64,000 nucleotides of DNA from Neglectibacter timonensis. Its GTDB lineage: Bacteria; Bacillota; Clostridia; Oscillospirales; Acutalibacteraceae. Shown piece after piece: positions 1 through 8,066 of this stretch. Numbering within the stretch: position 1 is the stretch's first letter; each line of letters begins with the position of its first letter. The notes under the pieces are model-generated. The model did not search any database, was not told the DNA's origin, and saw only the letters and a list, made by a program, of their open reading frames with translations. Made by a program: the position numbers and the translations under genes. The stretch covers positions 129,001-193,000 of the forward strand of contig NZ_LT160639.1 in the NCBI RefSeq assembly GCF_900048895.1, in the 5' to 3' direction.

Positions 1-87
1 ATGGTTCTGTTCAACCTCTCTTCCGCTATTTCTGCCTTTCCGACTTGACTCCCCGCACATTCAGCAAAGCGTCGGCCTGCATTTTCT

Positions 88-828
88 TCAGCGGGCCGGG
101 TCCAAATCCTGCAGGACCGCCTTCAGGTCCTCAGCGCTGATTTGTCCGGGTGCGGAGGCGTTTTTTCCAGCGGCAAAAGTAATACAGGAGCCGAAATATG
201 CACCGCTTGCCCTGCTGATTTTGCCCAACGCTCCCATCGACATGGTGACGACGGGTCCAAATTCCCGTGATGCCCGTTCCGTAGCCGAAAGCAGTGCCAA
301 AACATCCCGGACATTTTGAGGCATCACAGCATACTTCGGCAGTTCTGCCCCCAGCCGCTCCATCTCCAGCAGCGTACAAAAAATTTCATGTTCCGGCGGT
401 GTCTTCTCAAAATCATGTTTTGAAATCACCACGGCCATCTTCCCCTCATGGGCCAGCCGCAGCAGCCGCAGCAGCCTTTCCTGTCCACAGGAAAGTTCTA
501 AATCCACCAGGTCAAACTTTCCCGTCCCGATCAAAGCAGTTACCGCCGCTTCATATTCCTCCGGCGTCAGCGCGGCCTGTCCTCCCTCTTTGCGTGTACG
601 TACCGTACAGAGCAGAGGCTTTTCTCCCACATTCTCTCTGAGAAGGGATGGCACTTCCAACAGGTTCCCGAGATAGTAATCCGCCCTCCACTCCAACAGG
701 TCGGCAGGCAAAGCTCTTACATATTCCAGTTCTTCATACAAGGCCGGCAGTCTTTCCCCTGTCAGCGGGATAGCTATTTTTGGCATCCCTTTCCCGAAAT
801 CAACGTTCTGTACTTTCACTTTCCTCAT
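88..828 (-). CDS. aroD: Type I 3-dehydroquinate dehydratase
   Basis: Removes water from 3-dehydroquinate to give 3-dehydroshikimate in the cytoplasmic shikimate pathway (chorismate, then aromatic amino acids). The protein is about 246 residues, usual for type I enzymes. Seen, numbered from an upstream TTG (residue 1): EWRAD at 52-56, SKHDF with the catalytic His144, PKYAVMP with the Schiff-base Lys171, SR at 211-212 and SAPGQ at 231-235 near the end. The ATG at 828 is chosen because a GGGAG lies 11 bases upstream; a TTG at 846 would add six residues. It stands alone, divergent from the dehydratase gene, with its own promoter. Family assignment is secure; the start is less so. Confidence 0.93.
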   Translation of the reverse strand: MRKVKVQNVDFGKGMPKIAIPLTGERLPALYEELEYVRALPADLLEWRADYYLGNLLEVPSLLRENVGEKPLLCTVRTRKEGGQAALTPEEYEAAVTALIGTGKFDLVDLELSCGQERLLRLLRLAHEGKMAVVISKHDFEKTPPEHEIFCTLLEMERLGAELPKYAVMPQNVRDVLALLSATERASREFGPVVTMSMGALGKISRASGAYFGSCITFAAGKNASAPGQISAEDLKAVLQDLDPAR

Positions 829-881
829 GAAACCATCAACTCCCAAATCTTACCGTTCCCAGGTTTCTTTCCAATTACTCC

Positions 882-910
882 AGTATACCGGCAAGGAATG
901 AAAAAGTCAA
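882..910 (-). promoter_or_regulatory. Sigma-A type promoter of aroD
   Basis: On the minus strand TTGACT and TATACT are separated by exactly 17 bases, giving a leader of roughly 45 bases before the aroD ATG. It is back to back with the promoter of the dehydratase gene. Confidence 0.7.
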
Positions 911-974
911 TTTCTCTGGAAGCCGGGTATTTCCGGAACAACAGCTTTCTCCTGAAAATCATAGGAATCCTCCG

Positions 975-1003
975 TTGCTCCCGGTTCGGGAATATTGTAT
1001 AAT
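975..1003 (+). promoter_or_regulatory. Sigma-A type promoter of the dehydratase-aldolase pair
   Basis: TTGCTC and a perfect TATAAT are 17 bases apart. The transcript would start near 1010, leaving a leader of about 70 bases. Confidence 0.7.
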
Positions 1004-1027
1004 AGCATTATATCATGCGGTTCCGGC

Positions 1028-1042
1028 CTGCTGGGTCAGCAG
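1028..1042. promoter_or_regulatory. Possible operator palindrome in the dehydratase leader
   Basis: CTGCTG and CAGCAG are perfect inverted arms three bases apart, placed about 20 bases after the predicted transcript start. That position would suit a repressor or a short RNA hairpin. No regulator gene is adjacent. Confidence 0.3.
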
Positions 1043-1079
1043 CACGGCAGACCAGCCGTCTTTTTTGGGGGAAACTAAC

Positions 1080-2798
1080 ATGTTGAAAAGCCAGGAAGTA
1101 CGAAAGACAGCGCCTGAAATGGATCCGCTGCGCATGGGAATGGGCTGGACGGTGGAAGACCTGGAAAAGCCCCAGATTCTCATAGAGAGCACTTATGGGC
1201 AAAGCCATCCGGGCAGCGCCCATTTGCTGGAATTCTCTCAGCTTGCAGCCGAAGAAGCCAATAAAAACGGCGCTAAAGCAGCTCTGTACTTCGCCACAGA
1301 CATATGCGATGGCATGTCACAAGGACATGACGGCATCAATTATTCTTTGGCCTCCCGAGACACCATCTCGAACCTTATTGAAATTCACGCAAAGGCCACA
1401 ACCTTTGACGCCGGTGTGTTTCTATCCAGCTGTGATAAATCTGTCCCCGCCCAGCTCATGGCCATCGGACGCATTGACATTCCCTCCATCGTAGTGACTG
1501 GAGGCGTGATGGAGGCCGGACCGGAACTTTTGACTCTGGAGCAAATCGGCAAATACAGCGCCATGTTCGAACGGGGAGAGATCAGCGAGGAACAGTTCGC
1601 CTACTATAAGCACCATGCTTGCCCTTCTTGCGGAGCCTGCTCTTTTATGGGTACAGCCTCTACCATGCAAATTATGGCGGAAGCTCTGGGGCTGATGCTG
1701 CCGGGAAGCGCGCTGATGCCCGCCACCTGCGGGGAATTGAAAGAAGTGGCAAGATGGGCTGGAAAGCGGGCGGCGGAATTGGCTTTGGAAGGTATGACCG
1801 CACGCCGTATGGTGACTTTGGACAGCTTTGAAAACGCTATCATGGTGCATGCCGCCATCTCCGGCTCCACCAACACCCTGCTTCACATTCCCGCAATTGC
1901 CCGTGAATTTGGCCTTGAAATCGACGCGGACACCTTCGACCGCATGCACCGGAACGCCCATTATCTGCTGAATATCCGTCCCGCTGGAGAATGGCCTGCC
2001 GAATATTTCTATTATGCAGGCGGAGTACCGCGCATCATGGAAGAAATCAAGTCAATGCTTCATCTGGATGTGATGACAGTCACCGGTAAAACCCTGGGAG
2101 AAAACCTGGAAGACCTGAAGAAAAACGGCTACTATGACCGCTGCGACGAGCACCTGCAGAAGACAGGTCTGAAGCGTACCGACATTATCCGAAATTTTGA
2201 CGAGCCTATCGGCAAAAACGGCGCGATCGCCGTCCTCAAGGGCAATCTTGCTCCACAGGGCAGCGTGGTGAAACACAGCGCCGTTCCCAAAGAAATGCAC
2301 AGCGCCGTGCTGAAAGCCCGGCCATTCGACTGTGAGGAAGATGCGATTTCCGCTATACTATCCCATAAAATTCAGCCTGGGGACGCGGTGATTATCCGCT
2401 ACGAGGGGCCAAAGGGCAGCGGCATGCCGGAGATGTTCTACACTACGGAAGCCATCTCCTCCGACCCGGAGCTTTCCGCCTCCATTGCGCTGCTGACGGA
2501 CGGACGCTTTTCTGGCGCCAGCAAGGGCCCGGCCATCGGCCACATCTCCCCGGAGGCAGCGGCAGGCGGTCCCATCGCCCTGGTGGAGGAAAACGACCTC
2601 ATTGAAATCGACATTCCCAAACGGGTTCTGCGGATTTGCGGCGTCCAGGGGGAAAGAAAGAAGCCTGCTGAAATAGAACTCATCCTGGATCAGCGCCGCA
2701 GTACCTGGAAGCCCCGGGAACCCAAATATAAAACCGGCGTACTGGGGCTTTTTACCGCAAACGCCGCCTCCCCCATGAAGGGCGGCTATATGGACTGA
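1080..2798 (+). CDS. IlvD/Edd-family dehydratase, probably acting on a sugar acid
   Basis: A 572-residue Fe-S dehydratase of the dihydroxy-acid / 6-phosphogluconate dehydratase family. These enzymes turn a 2,3-dihydroxy acid into a 2-keto acid. The start ATG follows GGGGG; an upstream in-frame extension lacks a ribosome site and overlaps the promoter. Cys118 lies in SCDKS and Cys187 in the CGACSFMGTAS stretch, the usual second and third cluster ligands. The region matching the first ligand reads HPGSAH, with no cysteine, so the cluster may be bound as in Edd-type enzymes rather than as the three-Cys 2Fe-2S of IlvD. A KDPG-type aldolase gene begins 46 bases downstream, which favours a sugar-acid route over branched-chain synthesis. 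The substrate is not readable from sequence. Confidence 0.85.
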   Translation: MLKSQEVRKTAPEMDPLRMGMGWTVEDLEKPQILIESTYGQSHPGSAHLLEFSQLAAEEANKNGAKAALYFATDICDGMSQGHDGINYSLASRDTISNLIEIHAKATTFDAGVFLSSCDKSVPAQLMAIGRIDIPSIVVTGGVMEAGPELLTLEQIGKYSAMFERGEISEEQFAYYKHHACPSCGACSFMGTASTMQIMAEALGLMLPGSALMPATCGELKEVARWAGKRAAELALEGMTARRMVTLDSFENAIMVHAAISGSTNTLLHIPAIAREFGLEIDADTFDRMHRNAHYLLNIRPAGEWPAEYFYYAGGVPRIMEEIKSMLHLDVMTVTGKTLGENLEDLKKNGYYDRCDEHLQKTGLKRTDIIRNFDEPIGKNGAIAVLKGNLAPQGSVVKHSAVPKEMHSAVLKARPFDCEEDAISAILSHKIQPGDAVIIRYEGPKGSGMPEMFYTTEAISSDPELSASIALLTDGRFSGASKGPAIGHISPEAAAGGPIALVEENDLIEIDIPKRVLRICGVQGERKKPAEIELILDQRRSTWKPREPKYKTGVLGLFTANAASPMKGGYMD

Positions 2799-2844
2799 GC
2801 TTTCGGCCAATACGGCTGAAAGGACAAAGAAAGGAAGCATCATA

Positions 2845-3492
2845 ATGACCCAGGTAGAAAACATTTTGAAAAAGACAGGGATTATTCCCGTTATCAAGCT
2901 GGACGACGCCCAGCTTGCCGTCCCCCTTGCCAAGGCCCTGCTGGCCGGAGGCATCGGCGCCGCGGAGATCACCTTCCGTACGCCCGCAGCCGCAAGCTCC
3001 ATCCAGGCCATCACAGAACAAGTGCCGGATATGTTTGTCTGCGCTGGAACCGTGCTCAATACGGAGCAGGCCAAGTTGGCCGTCTCCTCCGGCGCTGCTG
3101 CTGTGATTTCCCCGGGCACCAATCCTGCCGTCGTGAACTGGTGCCTGGAGCAGGGAGTCCCAGTTTATCCCGGATGCGCCACTCCCACCGAAATTGAAGC
3201 GGCGCTCAGGATGGGACTCACTACTTTGAAGCTTTTCCCTGCAGAGGTAGTAGGCGGCGTCAAGCTGCTGAAAGCGCTGTACGGCCCCTACCGGGAGATC
3301 AAGTTCATGCCCACAGGAGGAATCAGCCCCTCCAATGCCGCAGACTATCTCCGGCAGCCAAACGTGATTGCCTGCGGCGGCAGCTGGCTCTGTTCGGAAC
3401 AGGATATTCTGCGAGAGGATTGGGCCGCCGTCGAAACCTCGGCCAGAGAAGCGGCGGAACTTGTCAGATCCGTGCAGAACGCCGCTTCATAG
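2845..3492 (+). CDS. eda: KDPG/KHG-type 2-keto-3-deoxy aldolase
   Basis: A class I aldolase of 215 residues that splits 2-keto-3-deoxy(-6-phospho) sugar acids into pyruvate plus an aldehyde. Seen: EITFRTP with Glu41 and Arg45, CAGTVL at 66-71, PGCATPTE at 109-116, the Schiff-base Lys129 in LKLFPAE, MPTGGI at 155-160 and GGSWL. It is cotranscribed with the dehydratase, which should supply its keto-deoxy acid. Together they form a minimal Entner-Doudoroff-like branch, with no kinase, transporter or regulator beside them. Whether the substrate is phosphorylated cannot be told. Confidence 0.9.
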   Translation: MTQVENILKKTGIIPVIKLDDAQLAVPLAKALLAGGIGAAEITFRTPAAASSIQAITEQVPDMFVCAGTVLNTEQAKLAVSSGAAAVISPGTNPAVVNWCLEQGVPVYPGCATPTEIEAALRMGLTTLKLFPAEVVGGVKLLKALYGPYREIKFMPTGGISPSNAADYLRQPNVIACGGSWLCSEQDILREDWAAVETSAREAAELVRSVQNAAS

Positions 3493-3563
3493 TATGGACC
3501 GGCTAAAGGGTCTGTATCTCTATAAGACGTTCTTTTATCCCCGCCTTTTCGTTCTGGATAAGT

Positions 3564-3607
3564 AAAAATCCCCGGTGCAGGTTTCCGAACCTGCATCGGG
3601 GATTTTA
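3564..3607. terminator. Bidirectional rho-independent terminator
   Basis: Long stem (arms 3570-3583 and 3588-3601, TCCG loop, one mismatch) flanked by A and T tracts. It lies between the convergent aldolase and ACT-protein genes and can serve both. Confidence 0.85.
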
Positions 3608-3655
3608 TCTACCTCTCACTTTTTCCGAAGAACATCAGTTTTGCTCAGCTGCCGC

Positions 3656-4087
3656 TTACATGTTGTAAAGCGTTTCAGGTGACAGGATGTCAAACCCGCG
3701 CTCCTTCAAAACCTCGGCCGCTTTCTGACCGTTGTTCATCCGGATAATCACAAAGGCTTTCCCCTTGTCCCTGCTGATGAAAGCATACATGTACTCCATG
3801 TCAAAGCCCTCGTCAGCCAACAGGCGTACCGCCTTGGAAAATGCGCCCGGCTCATCATCGATACCTACCGCAATAACGTTTGTCAGGGAAACCGTCATAC
3901 CGTGCTGCTTCAGAGCAGCCACAGCTTCTTTGGGCTTATCTACGATCACCCGAAGGATTCCGAAATCACTGGTATCTGCTACAGAGATGGCGCGGATGTC
4001 GATGCCCGCTTCGGCCAAGACCTCTGTAATCTCCGCCAAACGGCCCGGTTTGTTTTCGATAAAGACGGAAAGCTGCTGGATCTGCAT
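3656..4087 (-). CDS. Tandem ACT-domain protein, putative aromatic amino acid sensor
   Basis: A 143-residue protein made of two ACT domains: about 4-70, opening with SVFIENKPGRLAEI, and about 71-140, with GIDDEPGAF. ACT domains bind amino acids and regulate enzymes. This two-ACT protein is commonly found beside phenylacetate-CoA ligase and indolepyruvate oxidoreductase genes in anaerobes. Here it is the last gene of that operon, 44 bases after paaK1. The inference is that it senses an aromatic amino acid or arylacetate and adjusts the pathway. There is no catalytic domain. Confidence 0.85.
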   Translation of the reverse strand: MQIQQLSVFIENKPGRLAEITEVLAEAGIDIRAISVADTSDFGILRVIVDKPKEAVAALKQHGMTVSLTNVIAVGIDDEPGAFSKAVRLLADEGFDMEYMYAFISRDKGKAFVIIRMNNGQKAAEVLKERGFDILSPETLYNM

Positions 4088-4130
4088 AAAATCACTACCT
4101 CCCGATATTGGTTTCGTTATTATGAGTATA

Positions 4131-5435
4131 TCACACTATGTTCCGCTTGTCGATGACTCGTTTTGCTTTTCCTTCCGAGCGTTCGATAGACTTCGGTTCC
4201 AAAAGGGTAATCTTTGCAGCAATATTCAGAGTGGACTGCAGCGCATTCGCAATGGTCTTCTCCACCCGCTCCAGGCTTCGCACCGTGTCGGCAAACATGG
4301 ACTCGTTCATCTCCACCTGAACTTCCAGGGTGTCCAGGTTGTTCTGGCGGTCCACGATCATGCGGTAGTTGGGAGCCATACCCAGATCCAGCAGCACGCT
4401 TTCTATCTGAGAGGGGAATACGTTGATTCCGCGGATGATAAGCATGTCGTCCGTCCTGCCCTTGGGTTTCGTCATGCGAACCAGGGTACGGCCGCATTTA
4501 CAGGTCTCATGGGTTAGGGAAGCAATATCCCGGGTACGGTAACGGATAAGAGGCAGGGCCTCTTTGCCGATACAGGTAAACACCAGCTCGCCCTCTTCCC
4601 CATCCGGCAGCTGTTCCCCGGTGACCGGATCGATAATTTCAGGATAGAAGAAATCCTCCTGCACGTGCATGCCTGCCTGTTCCTCACATTCGCAGGCCAC
4701 GCCCGGGCCTGCAATCTCAGAGAGGCCATAGATGTCAAAGGCCCGGATGGCCAGGGCATTTTCAATCTCACGGCGCATCTCCTCCGTCCAAGGCTCCGCG
4801 CCGAAAATTCCAATCCTCACCTTAAGGCTCTTGGGATCAATCCCCTTATCCCGCACCGTTTCACCGATGTACATGGCATAGGAGGGAGTACAGCACAGAA
4901 TGTCCGATTCATAATCCTGCAGGATTTGCACCTGCCGGTTCGTATTCCCAGAGGAAACCGGAATCACAGTTGCCCCCAGGGCTTCCGCGCCGTCATGGAG
5001 GCCCAGGCCGCCGGTAAAAAGGCCGTACCCGTAGGAAACATGAACAAAGTCGTCTTTCGTGCCGCCAGTCCCCACAATGGACCTGGCCGCGCTGTGGGCC
5101 CATACATCCAGGTCGTGCCTGGTATAGGCCACCACAGTCTGCTTTCCGGTCGTTCCGGAGGAGGCATGCACCCGCGCCAACTCGCTGCGGGGCACTGCTA
5201 CCATACCGAAAGGATAGGTATCCCGCAGATCCTGCTTGACCGTAAAAGGAAGCTTGGACAGGTCGTCGATAGACTTGATATCTTCCGGCTTCAGCCCGAT
5301 CTCATCAAATTTTTTTCGGTAAAAGGGCACATTTTCATAGCAGCGCTTCGCCATGGCAGCCAGCTTCTGAGATTGGATTTCCCGCAGAGTCTCCCGGGAG
5401 GCGCATTCAATCTCCGGCTCAAAATAGTTAGGCAT
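4131..5435 (-). CDS. paaK: Phenylacetate-CoA ligase family protein (paaK1)
   Basis: An AMP-forming acyl-CoA ligase of 434 residues that activates an arylacetate with ATP and CoA. Seen: the P-loop-like ASSGTTGK at 91-98, YGLSEIAGPG at 236-245, GRTDDMLIIRG at 326-336 and a C-terminal GKAKR segment with the usual lysine. The ATG at 5435 follows GAAAGGAA; the frame extends 17 codons upstream into a degraded gene. A four-Cys patch (CACECEE region and CKCGRT) fits the zinc-like site of this subfamily. It is the second ligase of the operon, about 45-50 percent similar by eye to paaK2, suggesting different aryl substrates or forward and reverse roles. Confidence 0.9.
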   Translation of the reverse strand: MPNYFEPEIECASRETLREIQSQKLAAMAKRCYENVPFYRKKFDEIGLKPEDIKSIDDLSKLPFTVKQDLRDTYPFGMVAVPRSELARVHASSGTTGKQTVVAYTRHDLDVWAHSAARSIVGTGGTKDDFVHVSYGYGLFTGGLGLHDGAEALGATVIPVSSGNTNRQVQILQDYESDILCCTPSYAMYIGETVRDKGIDPKSLKVRIGIFGAEPWTEEMRREIENALAIRAFDIYGLSEIAGPGVACECEEQAGMHVQEDFFYPEIIDPVTGEQLPDGEEGELVFTCIGKEALPLIRYRTRDIASLTHETCKCGRTLVRMTKPKGRTDDMLIIRGINVFPSQIESVLLDLGMAPNYRMIVDRQNNLDTLEVQVEMNESMFADTVRSLERVEKTIANALQSTLNIAAKITLLEPKSIERSEGKAKRVIDKRNIV

Positions 5436-5661
5436 GGGTAGGACATTCCTTTCTTCGCTTGGTATCGTTTGTACTTTCTTCCTCATTCTGCTGCAGATAC
5501 CGGCTTTTGGTCAGCCCGTACAGGCCGCTGTCCTGAAATCCGTTTCTGTAGCGGTAATAGCCTTCGTCCCGGCCTTCCAGAAGCAGCCCTGCTTTCCGCA
5601 GCACTCTGCCAGAGACCGGATTGTTCACGGAATGAGACGCTTCCATACGATTAAGACACAT
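5428..5661 (-). pseudogene. C-terminal remnant of a GNAT acetyltransferase
   Basis: An open frame of 77 codons whose first part reads like the last third of a RimJ/RimL-type N-acetyltransferase: NRMEASHSVNNPVSGRVL, KAGLLLEG, then GFQDSGLYGLTKSRYLQ. That matches the family pattern N-x-x-S-x-R-V-L-x-K-x-G-F-x-x-E-G ending in a tyrosine-rich tail. The N-terminal two thirds, including the acetyl-CoA binding loop, are missing. It is squeezed between iorB and paaK1, overlaps the paaK1 start in another frame, and cannot be functional. Confidence 0.65.
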
Positions 5662-5706
5662 CTAGTCAAAAGGAAGGTGTCTCTTCTTGAGCTTATCAGG
5701 AAAACC

Positions 5707-6282
5707 TCAGGCCTGATAGCCCAGTTCAAAGGCCTTTTTATTCATCTCCAGAAATTTTCCAGGAACACAGTGCTCCAACGCATTGAGCCAAATCTCTTTT
5801 TCTACGTCCATTCCCCTGGCCATGGCGCCGATCAGCACCACATTGACGGCCTTTGCCGAACCTGCCTGCTCTGCCAGGGAAAGAGCGTCCACCGCCAGCA
5901 GCTTTACACCCTTTCCACTGATGGCCTCCAGAAGCCCCTCCGGATACTCTGCCACTCCTGTGATAACGGGCATCGGATCAATCCGCTGCGTGCTGGTCAC
6001 CAGGGTTCCTCCAGCCTTCAGATAGGGCAAAAATCTGGCTGCTTCCAACTGTTCAAACGCCAGCACTACATCCGCCTCGCCTGTTTCGATCACGGGAGAG
6101 GCCACCTTTTCACCATAGCGCACATAGGTCACCACGGAGCCTCCCCGCTGGCTCATCCCATGCACCTCGCTGACCTTTACGTCAAACCCCTCATTCATCA
6201 TGGCATAGCCCAGGATACGGCTGGCTAGCAGCGTACCCTGTCCACCAACGCCTACGATGATTACGCTTTTCACTTCACTCAT
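5707..6282 (-). CDS. iorB: Indolepyruvate:ferredoxin oxidoreductase, beta subunit
   Basis: Gamma-type domain subunit (191 residues) of the thiamine-diphosphate enzyme that interconverts arylpyruvate + CoA and aryl-acetyl-CoA + CO2 with ferredoxin. Seen: GVGGQGT at 11-17 and SEVHGMSQRGGSV at 38-50, both hallmarks. The ATG at 6282 is preceded by GGACGGAG; the longer open frame upstream overlaps iorA and has no better site. It follows iorA by 23 bases and needs it for catalysis. Confidence 0.93.
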   Translation of the reverse strand: MSEVKSVIIVGVGGQGTLLASRILGYAMMNEGFDVKVSEVHGMSQRGGSVVTYVRYGEKVASPVIETGEADVVLAFEQLEAARFLPYLKAGGTLVTSTQRIDPMPVITGVAEYPEGLLEAISGKGVKLLAVDALSLAEQAGSAKAVNVVLIGAMARGMDVEKEIWLNALEHCVPGKFLEMNKKAFELGYQA

Positions 6283-6305
6283 ATTTTTCTCCGTCCTTTC
6301 CAAAG

Positions 6306-8033
6306 TCAGGCGATGGCATTCTTGGCGCAGAGAGAGGTACAAACTCCGCAGCCCACGCACTGGGTGGCGTCAATCACTGCTTTTCCGCCGCGCATGCTGA
6401 TTGCAGGGCAGCCAATTCCCATACAGGCCTTACAGCCGATGCATTTCTCCGGATCCGCTTTCAGCGGGGCAGAATGCTTGACATATTTCAGCAGCGCGCA
6501 GGGCCTGCGGCTGATGATTACAGAGGGTTCCTCTGCTTGAAGTTCCTCTTTCAGGGCTGCTGTGACAGCCTTCAGGTCATAGGGGTCTACCACACGGACC
6601 CTGCCGATCCCCACTGCGCGGCACAGCGCCTCCAAATCCACTGCCGCAGCGGGATCCCCTTTGATGTTGTATCCCGTCGTGGGATTCTGCTGGTGGCCTG
6701 TCATGCCGGTGATGGAGTTGTCCAGAATGATGACCACTGAATTTGAACGGTTGTAGGCGATATCAATCAGGCTGGTAACGCCGGAATGAATAAACGTAGA
6801 ATCGCCGATTACCGCTACCGACTTCTTTTCCGCCTCTGCGCCTCTTGCCTTATTGTAGCCGTGCAGGGCGGAGACGGAAGCGCCCATGCAGATGCAGGAA
6901 TCCATAGCGTTCAACGGCGCGGACGCTCCCAACGTATAACAGCCGATATCGCCGCTGACATAAACTTTTTCCCGCTTCAGAGCGTAAAACACGCCCCGAT
7001 GAGGGCAGCCGCAGCACATCACAGGCGGGCGCACGGGAATCTGCTGTTCCAGGGAGACGCTTTCCGCCTCCTCCCCGGTGAGAAGTTTTCTGACAATTTT
7101 CTGCGAGAATTCCCCACAGCGGGGAAATTTTTCTTTGCCAATGACAGAAAGCCCTAGCTTCTTGCAATGGGTCTCGATAAAATCATCCAGTTCCTCAACC
7201 ACATAGACGGTTTCCGCCTTTGCGGCAAAATCCAGGATCAGCTTCTCCGGCAGCGGATAGGCCATCCCAAGCTTGAGATAGTTGACGCTGTCCCCCATAG
7301 CTTCTTTCACATACTGATATGAAATACCGGAAGTGATGATGGAAACCTTGGCGCCGTGATCCTCCACACAGTTGATCCCGGCCTTTTCCGCCCATTCCGT
7401 CAGCTTGAGAAGCCGCTGCTCCACCGCCACATGCTTCGGCTTTGCAAAAGCAGGCAGCATCACATTCTTTGCAGGATTTTTTTCATAAGGCTTCAGAGGG
7501 AGTTCGGTGCGATCCTCGCATTCCACAATACTGCGGGAATGGGAAACGCGTGTGCATAGGCGAAGGATGACAGGCGTATCAAATTCTTCGGAGAGTTCAT
7601 AAGCCAGCTTGGTAAATTCCTTGCACTCCTGAGAATCCGCAGGTTCCAGCATGGGGAGCTTTGCCGCCTTGGCGTGGTTGCGGGAATCCTGCTCGTTCTG
7701 AGAGGAATGCATGCCCGGATCATCCGCCACAGCCAGAACCATACCGGCGTTTACGCCGATATAGCTCATGGTGAATACCGGGTCCGCCGCCACATTCAGG
7801 CCCACATGCTTCATGGCGCAAAAAGAACGTGCGCCGCCGAGAGACGCGCCGCTGGCCACCTCTGCCGCCACCTTTTCGTTGGGAGCCCATTCGCTGAACA
7901 TCTCATCATACTTGGCCGCCGCTTCCGTAATCTCCGTGCTGGGCGTGCCGGGATAGCTGGAGATTACCCGCACTCCCGCCTCATAAAGACCTCTGGCAAC
8001 CGCCTCGTTGCCCAACAGAAGTTGTTTTTCCAT
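6306..8033 (-). CDS. iorA: Indolepyruvate:ferredoxin oxidoreductase, alpha subunit
   Basis: Catalytic subunit of 575 residues. Seen: SYPGTPSTEI at 26-35 (pyrimidine-binding half), a thiamine-diphosphate/Mg motif starting GDSTFIHSG near 408 and running to DNSITGMTGHQ, and two C-terminal 4Fe-4S clusters (Cys 531, 534, 537, 542 and 559, 562, 565, 569). The ATG at 8033 has GGAAAGGA upstream. It oxidises aryl pyruvates from Phe, Tyr or Trp transamination to aryl-acetyl-CoA with ferredoxin as acceptor, or runs in reverse to assimilate arylacetates. The flanking ligases handle the CoA thioester. Confidence 0.95.
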   Translation of the reverse strand: MEKQLLLGNEAVARGLYEAGVRVISSYPGTPSTEITEAAAKYDEMFSEWAPNEKVAAEVASGASLGGARSFCAMKHVGLNVAADPVFTMSYIGVNAGMVLAVADDPGMHSSQNEQDSRNHAKAAKLPMLEPADSQECKEFTKLAYELSEEFDTPVILRLCTRVSHSRSIVECEDRTELPLKPYEKNPAKNVMLPAFAKPKHVAVEQRLLKLTEWAEKAGINCVEDHGAKVSIITSGISYQYVKEAMGDSVNYLKLGMAYPLPEKLILDFAAKAETVYVVEELDDFIETHCKKLGLSVIGKEKFPRCGEFSQKIVRKLLTGEEAESVSLEQQIPVRPPVMCCGCPHRGVFYALKREKVYVSGDIGCYTLGASAPLNAMDSCICMGASVSALHGYNKARGAEAEKKSVAVIGDSTFIHSGVTSLIDIAYNRSNSVVIILDNSITGMTGHQQNPTTGYNIKGDPAAAVDLEALCRAVGIGRVRVVDPYDLKAVTAALKEELQAEEPSVIISRRPCALLKYVKHSAPLKADPEKCIGCKACMGIGCPAISMRGGKAVIDATQCVGCGVCTSLCAKNAIA

Positions 8034-8066
8034 ATGTAAATTCCTTTCCACGCTGTAAAAGCGCAC

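Noticed and set aside
975-1079. N-terminal extension of the dehydratase by 35 codons
   Set aside because: It overlaps the promoter and has no ribosome site, while the ATG at 1080 does.
1422-1961. Long open frame antisense to the dehydratase
   Set aside because: Codon pattern follows the plus-strand gene; no ribosome site. Similar antisense frames across paaK, ior, trpS, the kinases and the radical enzyme were dropped for the same reason.
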